Below the pieces are notes generated by a model. It was given only the letters and a program-made list of their open reading frames with translations. It had not been told where the DNA came from and did no database searches. The position numbers and the translations under genes are program-made. From Altererythrobacter lutimaris (lineage in GTDB: Bacteria; Pseudomonadota; Alphaproteobacteria; Sphingomonadales; Sphingomonadaceae), in contig NZ_JABWTA010000001.1 of assembly GCF_013371495.1 (NCBI RefSeq), positions 2,268,693 through 2,332,692 of the forward strand: 64,000 nt of DNA. Reading direction: 5' to 3'. Below, piece by piece: positions 17,911 to 26,757 of the stretch (position 1 is the stretch's first letter; each line of letters begins with the position of its first letter).

Positions 17911-17924
17911 AAAGACCAAAAACA

Positions 17925-18347
17925 ATGCTCCTTCACATCATCGCACGTGGAAAAATTGCTCGCTCGCCTGAAGCGGAGCTTGTCGGGCGCTATGAAAAGC
18001 GGATCACCTGGGGTCTCAAGCTGACTGAGCTGCCGGAAACCGGCGGGCGCATTCCCGAGGCGCAAACGCCTTACAAGACTGTGCTCCTTGATGAGCGCGG
18101 CAAAAACCTTTCCTCTGAAGAGCTGGCCGAGATTATCGGGCGCTGGCGCGATGACGGTATGCGGGAGGCGCGCTTTGTGCTCGGCGCGGCTGACGGGCAT
18201 TCCAGGGAAGAGCGCGCTAACGCCGATCTCTTGCTCGCTTTCGGCAAAGCGACATGGCCGCATCTGATGGCACGCGCGATGCTGGCGGAGCAGCTTTATC
18301 GCGCAACGACAATCCTTGCAGGCCATCCCTATCATCGGGCAGGATAG
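17925..18347 (+). CDS. rlmH: 23S rRNA (pseudouridine-1915-N3)-methyltransferase RlmH
   Basis: A 140-aa SPOUT methyltransferase that methylates pseudouridine 1915 in helix 69 of 23S rRNA. The knot signature is at the C-terminus: RFVLGAADGHS (about 83-93) and TTILAGHPYHRAG (about 128-140). The start ATG at 17925 gives MLLHIIARGKIARSPEAEL, a normal family opening. No good Shine-Dalgarno is visible; the region in front is AAAGACCAAAAACA right after a strong 9-bp hairpin, which could affect initiation. The last codons run almost into the EnvC-like gene. Confidence 0.95.
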   Translation: MLLHIIARGKIARSPEAELVGRYEKRITWGLKLTELPETGGRIPEAQTPYKTVLLDERGKNLSSEELAEIIGRWRDDGMREARFVLGAADGHSREERANADLLLAFGKATWPHLMARAMLAEQLYRATTILAGHPYHRAG

Positions 18348-18351
18348 CGCC

Positions 18352-19593
18352 ATGCGCGCGATGGCTTCAGTTTTGGGAATAGTGCTCTTATGCGGTGCGG
18401 CCATCACGGCTGTGCCTGCATTGACCGGCGCGCAAACCGATTTCGCGTCAGGCGCACGCGGCAGCGAGGCTGCTGATGCGCGCATGTCCTTGAAGGAAGC
18501 CCAGGATGCTGCCGCTGCGGCTGCGGAGCGCGCAGAGGCTCTCAACGCCGAAGCGCGTGAAGCGAGCGAAGCCGAAGAGCAAACGCAGGCACAAGCGGCT
18601 GCGCTGGCTGCGGAAATCCAGCAATCCGAAGCGCAAATTCAAGCCGCTGAAGCGCGCATTGCCTTGATCGCGACACAACGCGAAGAGCTCGATGCGAGGC
18701 TTGCTGAGAAGAGCCAGCCACTAACGCGATTAGCGGCGGCTTTGCAGAATATGGCGCGCCGGCCTCTGGCGCTGTCAGCCTTGCGGCCCGGCTCCCTGAA
18801 AGACACCGTCTATGTCCGCGCTGTGCTGTCTACCACTATGCCGGAGGTCCGCAGTCGCACAGAAGGGCTGCGTGAGGATATCGCGGAAGGCGAAGCGCTG
18901 AAAGCAGAGACGGAAATGGCACTTGCTGAACTGCGCGAAGGTGAAGGCGAACTCGAAGAACGCCGTGCACAATTAAATGCACTTGCCGCACAGCAACGCA
19001 TTGCGGGCCGCGAAGTGCGCGGGGCAGCAGCGCGCGAAAATGAACGCGCACTCGAGCTGGCGGAACAGGCCCGCGATCTCGACGCGCTCGTCGGGCAGTT
19101 GGATGCAGCGACCGGCTTGCGCGAAGAGCTTGCACAATTTCCGGGGCCAATCATGCGGCCTGCCCGGCCTGAAGATGCGCGGGTAGAGGCGCGTCCTTCC
19201 ATCGATCTTGGCAGTGCCCCCGGCGGCGGCCCGCCTCAGCTGCAGCTGCCTGTTCAAGGTCGCACTGTCACCGGATTTGGCGAGCGTGCGGCTGATGGTC
19301 TTCGCAGCGCCGGCTTGACGCTCGCCCCGCGCGGCAATGCACAAGTGATCGCGCCAGCGCGCGGACGGATTGCTTTCGCAGGGCCCTATCGCGGCTATGG
19401 CCAGATCGTGATTATCGCGCATGATGATGGGTGGACGAGCCTTGTGACGGGCCTTGCCAATGCCGAGGTACAAGCGGGCGATGAAGTGATTGGCGGGAGC
19501 CCGATCGGCCTTGCAGGTGTGCGAAATCCGCGAATCACGCTGGAATTGCGGCGCAATGGTTCTGCGGTCAATCCGCTGCAATATTTGCGCTGA
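18352..19593 (+). CDS. EnvC-like murein hydrolase activator (degenerate LytM domain)
   Basis: A 413-aa exported protein. A signal peptide covers about residues 1-27 (SVLGIVLLCGAAITAVPALTG). A long Ala/Glu-rich coiled coil follows (about 40-250), then a LytM fold (about 295-413). The zinc ligands are lost: the HxxxD site reads GLTLAPRGN, the second histidine region reads TSLVTGLAN, and HxH is replaced by RITLELR. This is the EnvC pattern, in which the LytM domain activates amidases rather than cutting peptides. It lies four bases after rlmH and is followed by a CtpA-type protease, the usual alphaproteobacterial order. Confidence 0.9.
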   Translation: MRAMASVLGIVLLCGAAITAVPALTGAQTDFASGARGSEAADARMSLKEAQDAAAAAAERAEALNAEAREASEAEEQTQAQAAALAAEIQQSEAQIQAAEARIALIATQREELDARLAEKSQPLTRLAAALQNMARRPLALSALRPGSLKDTVYVRAVLSTTMPEVRSRTEGLREDIAEGEALKAETEMALAELREGEGELEERRAQLNALAAQQRIAGREVRGAAARENERALELAEQARDLDALVGQLDAATGLREELAQFPGPIMRPARPEDARVEARPSIDLGSAPGGGPPQLQLPVQGRTVTGFGERAADGLRSAGLTLAPRGNAQVIAPARGRIAFAGPYRGYGQIVIIAHDDGWTSLVTGLANAEVQAGDEVIGGSPIGLAGVRNPRITLELRRNGSAVNPLQYLR

Positions 19594-19750
19594 CTCGGAG
19601 CGTTACGTCTGAAATTCGCTTCAAATTCACTGTATTTTTCGACGAATGGGTGATCAGAGCCTTCAGGTGGAGCGCCAGAAAGCCGCTCTCATCTGGCATT
19701 AAGGCATTTCGCGTTATAGGTTGATGCGAAGACTAAGGAGCTTTTGCGCC

Positions 19751-21088
19751 ATGAAACTGCCCGCCTTGCTGAAGAACACAGCGCTTATCGCCACTGGAGC
19801 CATATTGGCGACCACTACGACTGTGGTTGCACAAAGCAATAGCCGCCAGAATGATGAGTTTGCGAAGCTGTTTGCGGTCTATCAGCGCATTCAGGCTAGC
19901 TATGTCGAGCCGGTTGAAGATGAAAAGCTGATCCGCGGCGCGATTGACGGCATGCTTTCTTCGCTCGATCCGCATTCCTCTTACATCGATGGCGCGGAGA
20001 TGCGGCGGCTCTCGACACTGATCGACGGCAATTATTCAGGCCTCGGTCTGTCAGTCATTTCCGATGACGGCGCGGTCAAGATCATCTCGCCTTTCCGCGG
20101 TAGTCCGGCAGACAAAGCAGGCCTTAAGGCGGGCGACTATATCACGCATCTGGATGGCGACCTCATCTATGGCGGCGATCTGGACGAAGCGGTCAACCGC
20201 ATGCGCGGCCCGGCCGGCACCTCGATCCGCCTGACTGTCTTCCGCGCCGGCCGTGACGAACCGTTTGACGTCGAAGTGACGCGCGGTGTGATCGAGCTTG
20301 AGCCGGTTACGCACGAATTGTCTGCTGGCAATATCGGCGTAATCACAGTCAATGAATTCTCGCGCGATGTCGGCAGAGACGTCTATACCGCTTGGGACGC
20401 ATTGCAGGAAGAAGCCACCGGTCGTTTGAACGGGCTGGTGCTCGACCTGCGCTCCAATCCCGGCGGCTCGCTGGATGAGGCAGTCGCGCTCTCTGATCTG
20501 TTCCTCGATGAAGGCCGGATCGTATCGCAGCGTGGGCGCGCTCGCGGCGAGACACTGCTCTATGATGCAGAATCAGTGTTCCGCGGCGACATGGCGGAAG
20601 ATGTGCCGATCATCGTGTTGATCGATGCGGGCTCGGCCTCAGCGGCGGAAATTGTAGCAGGCGCATTGCAGGATCACCGCCGCGCGCTGGTCATGGGTGA
20701 GCGTAGCTTCGGCAAAGGCAGTGTGCAGACGCTTCTGCCACTGAGCCGCGAGACAGCATTGAAACTGACAACCGCGCGCTACTTCACGCCGTCAGGCCAT
20801 TCGGTGCAGGAAGGCGGGATCAAGCCCGATATCATCATCCCGCAGCTGTCCGATCCTGACTATGCCAAGCGCAAAAAGTATACGATGCGCGAAAGCGATC
20901 TGCGCGGTCATCTGGTGAACGAGCTGGGCCTCAAGGATGAAGAGCTGGAAAGCGATGATCTGGCTGATCCGCGCTTCCAGAAAACCGCCGAAGAGCTTGA
21001 AGCGGAAGGCGTTGAAGATTTCCAGTTGCATTACGCGCTGGAAACGTTGCGCCGAACAACACCAAGCGCTGTGGCATTGCGCAAGTAA
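19751..21088 (+). CDS. Carboxyl-terminal processing protease, S41 family (CtpA-like)
   Basis: A 445-aa periplasmic serine protease. An N-terminal signal or anchor (about 8-28) precedes a PDZ domain (about 95-180, with GSPADKAGLKAGD) and the S41 catalytic domain. The Ser/Lys pair is S297 in GSASAAEIVAG and K322 in GKGSVQ, 25 residues apart as in Tsp. Targets probably include cell-wall enzymes or lipoproteins, as known for CtpA in other bacteria. AAGGAG lies ten bases before the ATG at 19751. The EnvC-like gene is directly upstream, and the 157-base gap suggests a separate promoter. Confidence 0.94.
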   Translation: MKLPALLKNTALIATGAILATTTTVVAQSNSRQNDEFAKLFAVYQRIQASYVEPVEDEKLIRGAIDGMLSSLDPHSSYIDGAEMRRLSTLIDGNYSGLGLSVISDDGAVKIISPFRGSPADKAGLKAGDYITHLDGDLIYGGDLDEAVNRMRGPAGTSIRLTVFRAGRDEPFDVEVTRGVIELEPVTHELSAGNIGVITVNEFSRDVGRDVYTAWDALQEEATGRLNGLVLDLRSNPGGSLDEAVALSDLFLDEGRIVSQRGRARGETLLYDAESVFRGDMAEDVPIIVLIDAGSASAAEIVAGALQDHRRALVMGERSFGKGSVQTLLPLSRETALKLTTARYFTPSGHSVQEGGIKPDIIIPQLSDPDYAKRKKYTMRESDLRGHLVNELGLKDEELESDDLADPRFQKTAEELEAEGVEDFQLHYALETLRRTTPSAVALRK

Positions 21089-21108
21089 CACTACTATAGC
21101 TTCGGCCG

Positions 21109-21588
21109 ATGGCTGACGCAGAACGCACACAACGAGGGCTCTGGATCGCACAGGCGATCGCGGTGGCGGTCCCCGCTGCACTGCTGGGCGGCGCTTACGT
21201 GTCGCAATATGTGTTTGAACTTTACCCGTGCGAGATGTGCTGGTGGCAGCGCTATCCGCATTTCGCCGCGATTGTGCTGGCGATGCTGTCGCTGTTTGTG
21301 GCCCCTAAACGCTTGTGGGTCTCGCTCGCGGGGATCGCGATCATCATTTCCGGCCTTATCGGCGGCTTTCATGCCGGCGTTGAATATGGCTGGTGGGAAG
21401 GCATCACGCAGTGCGCTACAGTGATCGAGCCGGGGCAGGACCCGATGGAAGCGATCCTCAATGCGCCATTGGTGCGCTGCGATTCGGCACCGTGGGACCT
21501 GTTCGGCGTTAGTCTGGCAGGATACAATTTCCTCATCTCCTGCGGGGCAGGGCTGGCTGTGCTCTGGTTCGCGTTGAAGCGGGGTTGA
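21109..21588 (+). CDS. Disulfide bond formation protein B
   Basis: A 159-aa inner-membrane protein of the DsbB family, which passes electrons from DsbA to quinones. Four hydrophobic segments are visible (about 11-30, 40-60, 65-85, 138-156). The first cysteine pair is CEMC (about 41-44) in a LYPCEMCWWQRYPH loop; the second pair is the cysteines in ITQCATVIEP and LVRCDSAPWDLFG. All four redox cysteines are therefore present. It follows the S41 protease by 20 bases and precedes coq7, fitting a link to the quinone pool. Confidence 0.92.
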   Translation: MADAERTQRGLWIAQAIAVAVPAALLGGAYVSQYVFELYPCEMCWWQRYPHFAAIVLAMLSLFVAPKRLWVSLAGIAIIISGLIGGFHAGVEYGWWEGITQCATVIEPGQDPMEAILNAPLVRCDSAPWDLFGVSLAGYNFLISCGAGLAVLWFALKRG

Positions 21589-21622
21589 GGCGAAAGACGA
21601 TCAGGAAAGAGAAGAAACGAAT

Positions 21623-22162
21623 ATGACCACGAGCCCGCGCATCTCCAAAGAAGAATTGCACCGCATGATCCGCGTCGATCAGGCAGGCGAGTTTGGCGCG
21701 ACGCGAATTTACGAAGGCCAGCTCGCCGTCATGGGCGATCGCGGCCCGCATGCAGCAGAGATCGCTGGAATGGCAGCCCAGGAAGAGGGCCACCGCGCCA
21801 AATTCGATGCGCTCATGGCAGAGCGCGGTGTTCGCCCGACGGTCCTGCGCCCATTCTGGTCTGCCGCAGGCTATGCGCTGGGCGCGACCACAGCCTTGAT
21901 TGGCCCTGAGGCCGCGATGGCGTGCACTGCGGCTGTCGAAGAAGAAATCGATAAGCATTACTCCGACCAGCTTGACCGCTTGCAGGAAACCAATGCCGAT
22001 CCCGAGCTTGCGGAAATGATTGAAGAATTCCGCGAAGACGAGCGTGAGCACCGCGACGCGGCACTGGCAGCTGGTGCAGAGCGTGCACCGGCCTATCCGC
22101 TACTCGCCGGCGTGATCCGGCTGGGTTGCCGTGCAGCCATCAAGCTGGCTGAACGCATTTAA
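21623..22162 (+). CDS. coq7: Demethoxyubiquinone hydroxylase
   Basis: A 179-aa di-iron hydroxylase of ubiquinone synthesis, converting demethoxyubiquinol to demethylubiquinol. Its two ferritin-like repeats carry iron ligands in QAGEFGATRIYEGQL and EEGHRAKF (first half) and in AVEEEIDKHY and REDEREHRD (second half). It resembles the short alphaproteobacterial/mitochondrial COQ7 form rather than UbiF. An AG-rich stretch (GGAAAGAGAAG) lies upstream of the ATG at 21623. The dsbB gene is just upstream. Confidence 0.95.
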   Translation: MTTSPRISKEELHRMIRVDQAGEFGATRIYEGQLAVMGDRGPHAAEIAGMAAQEEGHRAKFDALMAERGVRPTVLRPFWSAAGYALGATTALIGPEAAMACTAAVEEEIDKHYSDQLDRLQETNADPELAEMIEEFREDEREHRDAALAAGAERAPAYPLLAGVIRLGCRAAIKLAERI

Positions 22163-22283
22163 TCTTCTCGAGGATTTGCGCTGGATCAATGCGCGTCGCC
22201 GCGTTGCAGACCAATCTGTCTTCAGCTGGCATTCAGTGCCCGGAGCGCTTACATAAAGCCAGAATTGAACTGAGGACCTTCCG

Positions 22284-22907
22284 ATGAAACGCTCAATCGC
22301 CGCCACTCTCCTTGCCAGCCCGGCACTCTTGCTTGCGGCGCCTGCTGCCGCGCAGGATGAAGCGGGTGACAAGGTCAATATGGTTATCGCTTACGATGAA
22401 AGCGAATGCCCGGAATCGGCTGCGGAGAATGAAATCGTCGTGTGCGAGATTCTCGTCGAGGCGGAGCGCTACCGTGTCCCGGCTGCCTTGCGCACCAGCG
22501 ATTCGCCAGAGAACCGCTCGTGGTCGCAGCGCGTTGAAAGCATTCGTTACATTGGCGAGTTCGGCACAATGTCATGCAGCCCGGCGGGCGCAGGCGGCTT
22601 CCTTGGCTGCACGCAACAGATGATTGATGCGGCTTATAAGGATCGCAGCGAAGCTTCGAATGTCCGCTTTGCCCAGCTGATCGAGCAAGCGCGTGCGCAG
22701 CGTCTTTCTACGATCGACGAAGATGCTGCTGCTGAACAAGAGCGGGTCGAGCAGATCGAGCGCGAATATCTTGAGCGGCTGGAACGCGAGCGGGATGCGC
22801 CGCTTCCGGGCGAAGCGACCGAGACAGCTCTTCCGCCTTTGGTCGGACCGGAAGCGCCCGCCGATGTCGAGGATGCGGACGAAGACAGCGAAGCTGCGCC
22901 TGAGTAA
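22284..22907 (+). CDS. Secreted hypothetical protein
   Basis: A 207-aa exported protein of unknown function. The signal peptide is clear: MKRSIAATLLASPALLLAAPAAAQ with cleavage after AAA-Q near 23. The mature part has four cysteines (CPESAAENEIVVCEI and CSPAGAGGFLGC), which suggests two disulfides, then a charged helix (about 125-175, EQERVEQIEREYLERLERER) and an acidic Pro/Ala-rich tail. I recognise no named domain. It stands alone after coq7 and is convergent with the epimerase gene. A GAGGACC ribosome site precedes the ATG. Confidence 0.8.
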   Translation: MKRSIAATLLASPALLLAAPAAAQDEAGDKVNMVIAYDESECPESAAENEIVVCEILVEAERYRVPAALRTSDSPENRSWSQRVESIRYIGEFGTMSCSPAGAGGFLGCTQQMIDAAYKDRSEASNVRFAQLIEQARAQRLSTIDEDAAAEQERVEQIEREYLERLERERDAPLPGEATETALPPLVGPEAPADVEDADEDSEAAPE

Positions 22908-22926
22908 GCGCGGGCTTCCCCTCTCA

Positions 22927-23940
22927 TCAGATCTGATAATAGTCCCGATACCACGCGACGAAGTGCTTGATGCCTTCGCGAACGTCGGTTTGCGGTGCAT
23001 AGCCGGTTAGCTCTTTCAGCAAGGTCGCATCGGCCCAGGTCGCCGGAACATCGCCTTTTTGCATCGGCATGAAGTTCTTCACCGCTTCGCGCCCGCATTC
23101 AGCCTCGATGGCTTCAACAAAATCCATCAGCCGCACGGTCTGGCCATTGCCGATATTGACCACGCGGTAAGGTGCAGCAGGCGAGAGGCTGTCCCATTCG
23201 GGAATGTCCTCGGCGCTGTCTGGCCGCTCAGGCGCTGAATCGACTAGCAAGCGGATGCCGCGCACAAGGTCTGCGACATAGGTAAAGTCGCGGTGCATGT
23301 CGCCCTGATTGTAAATGTCGATCGGCGTGCCTTCGAGGATGCCGCGCGTGAACTTGAACAGCGCCATGTCAGGCCGTCCCCACGGGCCATAGACAGTGAA
23401 GAAGCGAAACATCGTCGTCGGCAGATTCCATAGATGGGCATAGCTGTGGCCCATCGCTTCGTTGGCTTTCTTGCTCGCGGCATACAGCGTAAGCGGCGTG
23501 TCGACTTTCTGGTGCTCGTCAAACGGCATGTCAGTGTTCGCGCCATAGACGGAACTGGTGGAAGCCATCAGGATGTGATCGACTTCCAGCTCGCGCGCGC
23601 ACTCCATCACATTGAATGTGCCGACGAGATTGGCTTCGATATAAGCACGCGGGTTTTCAAGGCTGTAACGAACGCCTGCCTGTGCTGCCAAATGCACGAT
23701 AACGTCGGGCTGTGTTTCCATTGCGAGGGCATGGAGCCGCTCGAAATCTTCCAGCATGCCTTCAGTGGCGCTGAAGTTCGGGTTCTGCAGCAGCATCTGA
23801 TGACGGCGCTGTTTGAGCGCGACATCATAATAGTCGGTCATCCCGTCATAGCCGACGACGCGGAACCCTTCATCCAGCAAGAGCTGCGAGAGGTGATAGC
23901 CGATGAAACCGGCAGAACCTGTGACGAGAACAGTGCGCAT
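22927..23940 (-). CDS. NAD-dependent nucleotide-sugar epimerase (UDP-glucuronate 4-epimerase-like)
   Basis: A 337-aa extended short-chain dehydrogenase. The NAD motif GSAGFIGYH lies at residues 7-15 and the catalytic YAASKK (YxxxK) near 145-150; SSTSSVYG-type serine segment is seen as MASTSSVYGAN. The C-terminal part ends HFVAWYRDYYQI, the typical ending of UDP-glucuronate 4-epimerases that make UDP-galacturonate. The exact sugar is not certain. The start MRTVLVTGSAGF at 23940 is chosen over an upstream in-frame start. It is divergent from a Wza-like export gene, which suggests a shared role in surface polysaccharide. Confidence 0.9.
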   Translation of the reverse strand: MRTVLVTGSAGFIGYHLSQLLLDEGFRVVGYDGMTDYYDVALKQRRHQMLLQNPNFSATEGMLEDFERLHALAMETQPDVIVHLAAQAGVRYSLENPRAYIEANLVGTFNVMECARELEVDHILMASTSSVYGANTDMPFDEHQKVDTPLTLYAASKKANEAMGHSYAHLWNLPTTMFRFFTVYGPWGRPDMALFKFTRGILEGTPIDIYNQGDMHRDFTYVADLVRGIRLLVDSAPERPDSAEDIPEWDSLSPAAPYRVVNIGNGQTVRLMDFVEAIEAECGREAVKNFMPMQKGDVPATWADATLLKELTGYAPQTDVREGIKHFVAWYRDYYQI

Positions 23941-24177
23941 AACAGAGCTTGCCTTACGGCTCACATCCAGCACCGTCCAGCCGGGTTTGTGCATGATAGA
24001 AGGTAGACTGGTTGCGCGAACGCATATCGCTGTGCCACTAGGCATCCATACGTAGTGAGCGAAAGTTCGACTGCGCCCGACAACAAACGTGGAATGCCAA
24101 GGGCTTGGCTAAAAGTTTGAGTTGATTTGTACAGTGCGAAGAGCGCATGATGCGTTTTGCAAAGGGGATGGACGATC

Positions 24178-24909
24178 GTGAGCATGTCACACACTAAATC
24201 GGCATTGGTGAAATCGGGATTAGGATTGGCGCTGGCCTTGTCTCTTTCTGCATGCGCAGGCGACAAATCGGTGGCTGGGGCACCAACTATCGAAGTGGCA
24301 AACCTTGAGACGCTGCCGCGCCCGACTGCGACGAACCCCTTCCTGCTGACGCCGCTGTCCGAGATTGAAGTCAATGTCTATCAGTCGCCAGAACTCTCCG
24401 GCACTTTTGTGATCGATGAGAACGGCAATGTCCGCATGCCATTGATCGGTGATGTCGCAGCCTCAGGCGAAACGCCCGGCGCGCTCGCTCGGACATTGGA
24501 AGCAAAGCTGGCTGAGAAATTCATGCGCGACCCGCAAGTCCAGGTTCGCCCGACTCAATTCGATCCACCTTCGGTTGCGGTCGGCGGGCAAGTCACAAAC
24601 CCAGGCACCTATCCGATCTCAACCTCGCGCTCGCTGATGCGCGCTGTGATCAATGCAGGCGGAAGCGCAGAATTTGCAGACAATGAAGATGTGCTGATTT
24701 TCCGCGAAGTCGACGGTCAGAGATATATCGGGGTCTACAATCTCGCCGGTATTCGCCGCGGTCACTATGAGGACCCGCCGATCTATGCAGGCGACATTAT
24801 TGCCGTGGGCGATAACCCACGCAAACGGGCTATTGCGAAATTCCTTGAGGTGGCACCGCTGGTGACGAACTCGCTGATCCTGGTTGATCGCCTTAGCGAC
24901 AACGACTGA
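24178..24909 (+). CDS. Polysaccharide biosynthesis/export lipoprotein (Wza-like)
   Basis: A 243-aa outer-membrane export lipoprotein of the Poly_export/SLBB family. The lipobox is LSLSAC (about 18-23). The Poly_export domain follows (LTPLSEIEVNVYQSPELSGT, then DENGNVRMPLIGDVAASG), and the SLBB part has VAVGGQVTNPGTYPI and LMRAVINAGG. It should form part of the channel for capsule or exopolysaccharide; it is shorter than full Wza. I chose GTG at 24178 because AAAGGGGATGG lies close in front; ATG at 24184 is an alternative. The tyrosine kinase and polymerase genes expected for a Wzy system are not nearby. Confidence 0.88.
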   Translation: MSMSHTKSALVKSGLGLALALSLSACAGDKSVAGAPTIEVANLETLPRPTATNPFLLTPLSEIEVNVYQSPELSGTFVIDENGNVRMPLIGDVAASGETPGALARTLEAKLAEKFMRDPQVQVRPTQFDPPSVAVGGQVTNPGTYPISTSRSLMRAVINAGGSAEFADNEDVLIFREVDGQRYIGVYNLAGIRRGHYEDPPIYAGDIIAVGDNPRKRAIAKFLEVAPLVTNSLILVDRLSDND

Positions 24910-24931
24910 TCGGGCTCAAGCAGGCCGCGCT

Positions 24932-25759
24932 CTACTTCTCCAATGCTATATCAGGCGCGTCTTCCTGCTTCATGCCAACGGTATGATAACCTGCATCGAC
25001 ATGGTGCACTTCGCCTGTAACGCCGCTCGCAAGGTCTGAGAGGAAGTAGAGCGCCGAGCCGCCGACGTCATCGATCGTGACTGTGCGGCGTAGCGGGGAA
25101 TTCAGCTCATTCCATTTCAGGATGTAGCGGAAATCGCCAATCCCGCTTGCTGCTAACGTCTTTACGGGCCCAGCGCTGATGGCATTTACGCGAATATTGT
25201 CAGGACCAAGGTCGTTCGCGAGATAGCGCACGCTGGTTTCCAGCGCGGCCTTGGCAACGCCCATGACATTGTAATGCGGCATGACCTTCTCAGCGCCATA
25301 GTAGGTGAGCGTCAGGATCGAGCCGCCCCCGCTGCCATCTTCGGCTCGCGGTGGCATCATCGCTGCCGCGCGTTTGGCGACGGCGACCAGCGAATAGGCC
25401 GAAATGTTCATTGTCATCAGGAAATTGTCGAGGCTGGTGTCAAGATATTTGCCGCGCAATTCATTCTTGTCTGAGAAGCCGATTGCGTGGACGACAAAGT
25501 CGATTGTTTCCCAACGCTCTTTCAAGGTCGCGAACGCGTTATCGAGTGAGGACATGTCCGAAACGTCGCATTCAAAAACAAAATCGCTGCCCAATTGTTC
25601 AGCGAGCGGTTTCACGCGCTTGGCAAGCGCCTCGCCCTGGTAAGAGAAAGCCAGCTCCGCGCCATGCTCGGCCAATTGTTTCGCAATGCCCCATGCGAGA
25701 GACTTGTCATTGGCGAGCCCCATGATCAGCCCGCGCTTGCCTGCCATCAATCCGCTCAT
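24932..25759 (-). CDS. fabI: Enoyl-[acyl-carrier-protein] reductase (NADH)
   Basis: A 275-aa NADH-dependent enoyl-ACP reductase, the last step of each fatty-acid elongation round. The divergent Rossmann start GLIMGLANDKSLAWGIAKQL is the FabI signature. The active site Tyr and Lys lie in TYYGAEKVMPHYNVMGVAKA, the Y-x6-Y-M/N-x-x-x-K layout of FabI. VKTLAASGIGDF is the triclosan-sensitive substrate loop. The start overlaps the BrkB-like gene stop (ATGA), so it is the third gene of a dnaJ-like/BrkB/fabI operon. Confidence 0.96.
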   Translation of the reverse strand: MSGLMAGKRGLIMGLANDKSLAWGIAKQLAEHGAELAFSYQGEALAKRVKPLAEQLGSDFVFECDVSDMSSLDNAFATLKERWETIDFVVHAIGFSDKNELRGKYLDTSLDNFLMTMNISAYSLVAVAKRAAAMMPPRAEDGSGGGSILTLTYYGAEKVMPHYNVMGVAKAALETSVRYLANDLGPDNIRVNAISAGPVKTLAASGIGDFRYILKWNELNSPLRRTVTIDDVGGSALYFLSDLASGVTGEVHHVDAGYHTVGMKQEDAPDIALEK

Positions 25760-26748
25760 TGGGTTTCCTTCTCATCTGTGCTCGCTTCCGAGCTGTCGCT
25801 GTCACCGCCCGCTTTGGTTAGCGCGATGGCGGCATTCAATTCCGCGCCAATAACCACTCCGAGGCCCACGAGCCAGAAAAAGAACAGCGCGACCATGATC
25901 CCGGCAAGCGAACCATAGGTGAGATCATAGGTGAATACGCTGCCAAGCACGAGCGGCATCAATGTCGCAACCACCATCCACCAGCTCGCTGTGAACAAGG
26001 CTCCGGGCCAGACGCGGTAGCCTTTGCCGCGAAAGCGCTCCGGCGTGACAGTGTAGAAGATCATCCAGAGCGATCCGAACAGCACAATTGCTGGCAAGCC
26101 GCGCGTGACCCGCAGAGTTGACACCCACTCCTCCATGTTCGGAATGAGTTCTGCAATCAATTGCTGCGCGGTCCCAATCAGGACTTGCACAACCAGGGAA
26201 ACGATCAGCAGCACGACCGACACGAGTATCAGTGCGAAGCTGAACAAGCGATACTTCCAGAAGGCGTGCTTGGCCTCTGCGCCATAGGCGCGGCGCATGA
26301 TGTCGCGGATGGTTTCGACCAAGCTCGACACGGTCCAAAGCGCCACCGCTGCACCGATCCATAACAGCCAGCCGGAGCGTGCTTCGATTACGTCTTGCGC
26401 GACAGGTGCAATCGTCTTGTAGACAGTCGGCGGCATCGCGCTCAGCACCGCGCCGATCATCTGCGCGCGCTCGGCCTGTTCGCCGAACAGCGTGAACAAG
26501 GCCGCGCCGAGAATGAAGAAAGGAAAGATTGCGAGCATCGACAGGTAAGCGAGATTGCCCGCGTGGATGAAGCCGTCATTATACGTGCCAACCGCGGCGC
26601 GCTTTGTCACGCGGAACACCCGCGAACTTGGCCCGAACCAGCACAGGATACGCTCGATCACGTGGAGGGTATCGTCCGGCACATGCGCTGGATCGCCGAT
26701 CGCATCGCGCTCAGGGGTTTTGGAGGGTGGCGTGGGAGCTTCGCTCAC
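25756..26748 (-). CDS. YihY/BrkB family inner-membrane protein
   Basis: A 330-aa membrane protein with about six hydrophobic segments (near 60-85, 125-150, 172-200, 220-240, 255-280, 285-310). The family motif region GFIHAGNLAYLSMLAIFPFFI and FYTVTPERFRGKGYRVWPGA matches UPF0761/YihY. Both termini are charged and cytoplasmic; the acidic C-tail (SDSSEASTDEKE) is notable. Function is not settled: family names mention serum resistance and ribonuclease BN, but the latter link has been withdrawn. It overlaps fabI by four bases and follows the DnaJ-like gene by nine bases. Confidence 0.9.
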   Translation of the reverse strand: MSEAPTPPSKTPERDAIGDPAHVPDDTLHVIERILCWFGPSSRVFRVTKRAAVGTYNDGFIHAGNLAYLSMLAIFPFFILGAALFTLFGEQAERAQMIGAVLSAMPPTVYKTIAPVAQDVIEARSGWLLWIGAAVALWTVSSLVETIRDIMRRAYGAEAKHAFWKYRLFSFALILVSVVLLIVSLVVQVLIGTAQQLIAELIPNMEEWVSTLRVTRGLPAIVLFGSLWMIFYTVTPERFRGKGYRVWPGALFTASWWMVVATLMPLVLGSVFTYDLTYGSLAGIMVALFFFWLVGLGVVIGAELNAAIALTKAGGDSDSSEASTDEKETQ

Positions 26749-26757
26749 AGGCTTCGT

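Noticed and set aside
17760-18545. A 261-codon minus-strand open frame through the hairpin array and rlmH
   Set aside because: It covers rlmH, the repeat and the EnvC-like start. Composition is Ala/Arg/Ser-rich with no motif, and it is probably a by-product of the repeat and GC bias.
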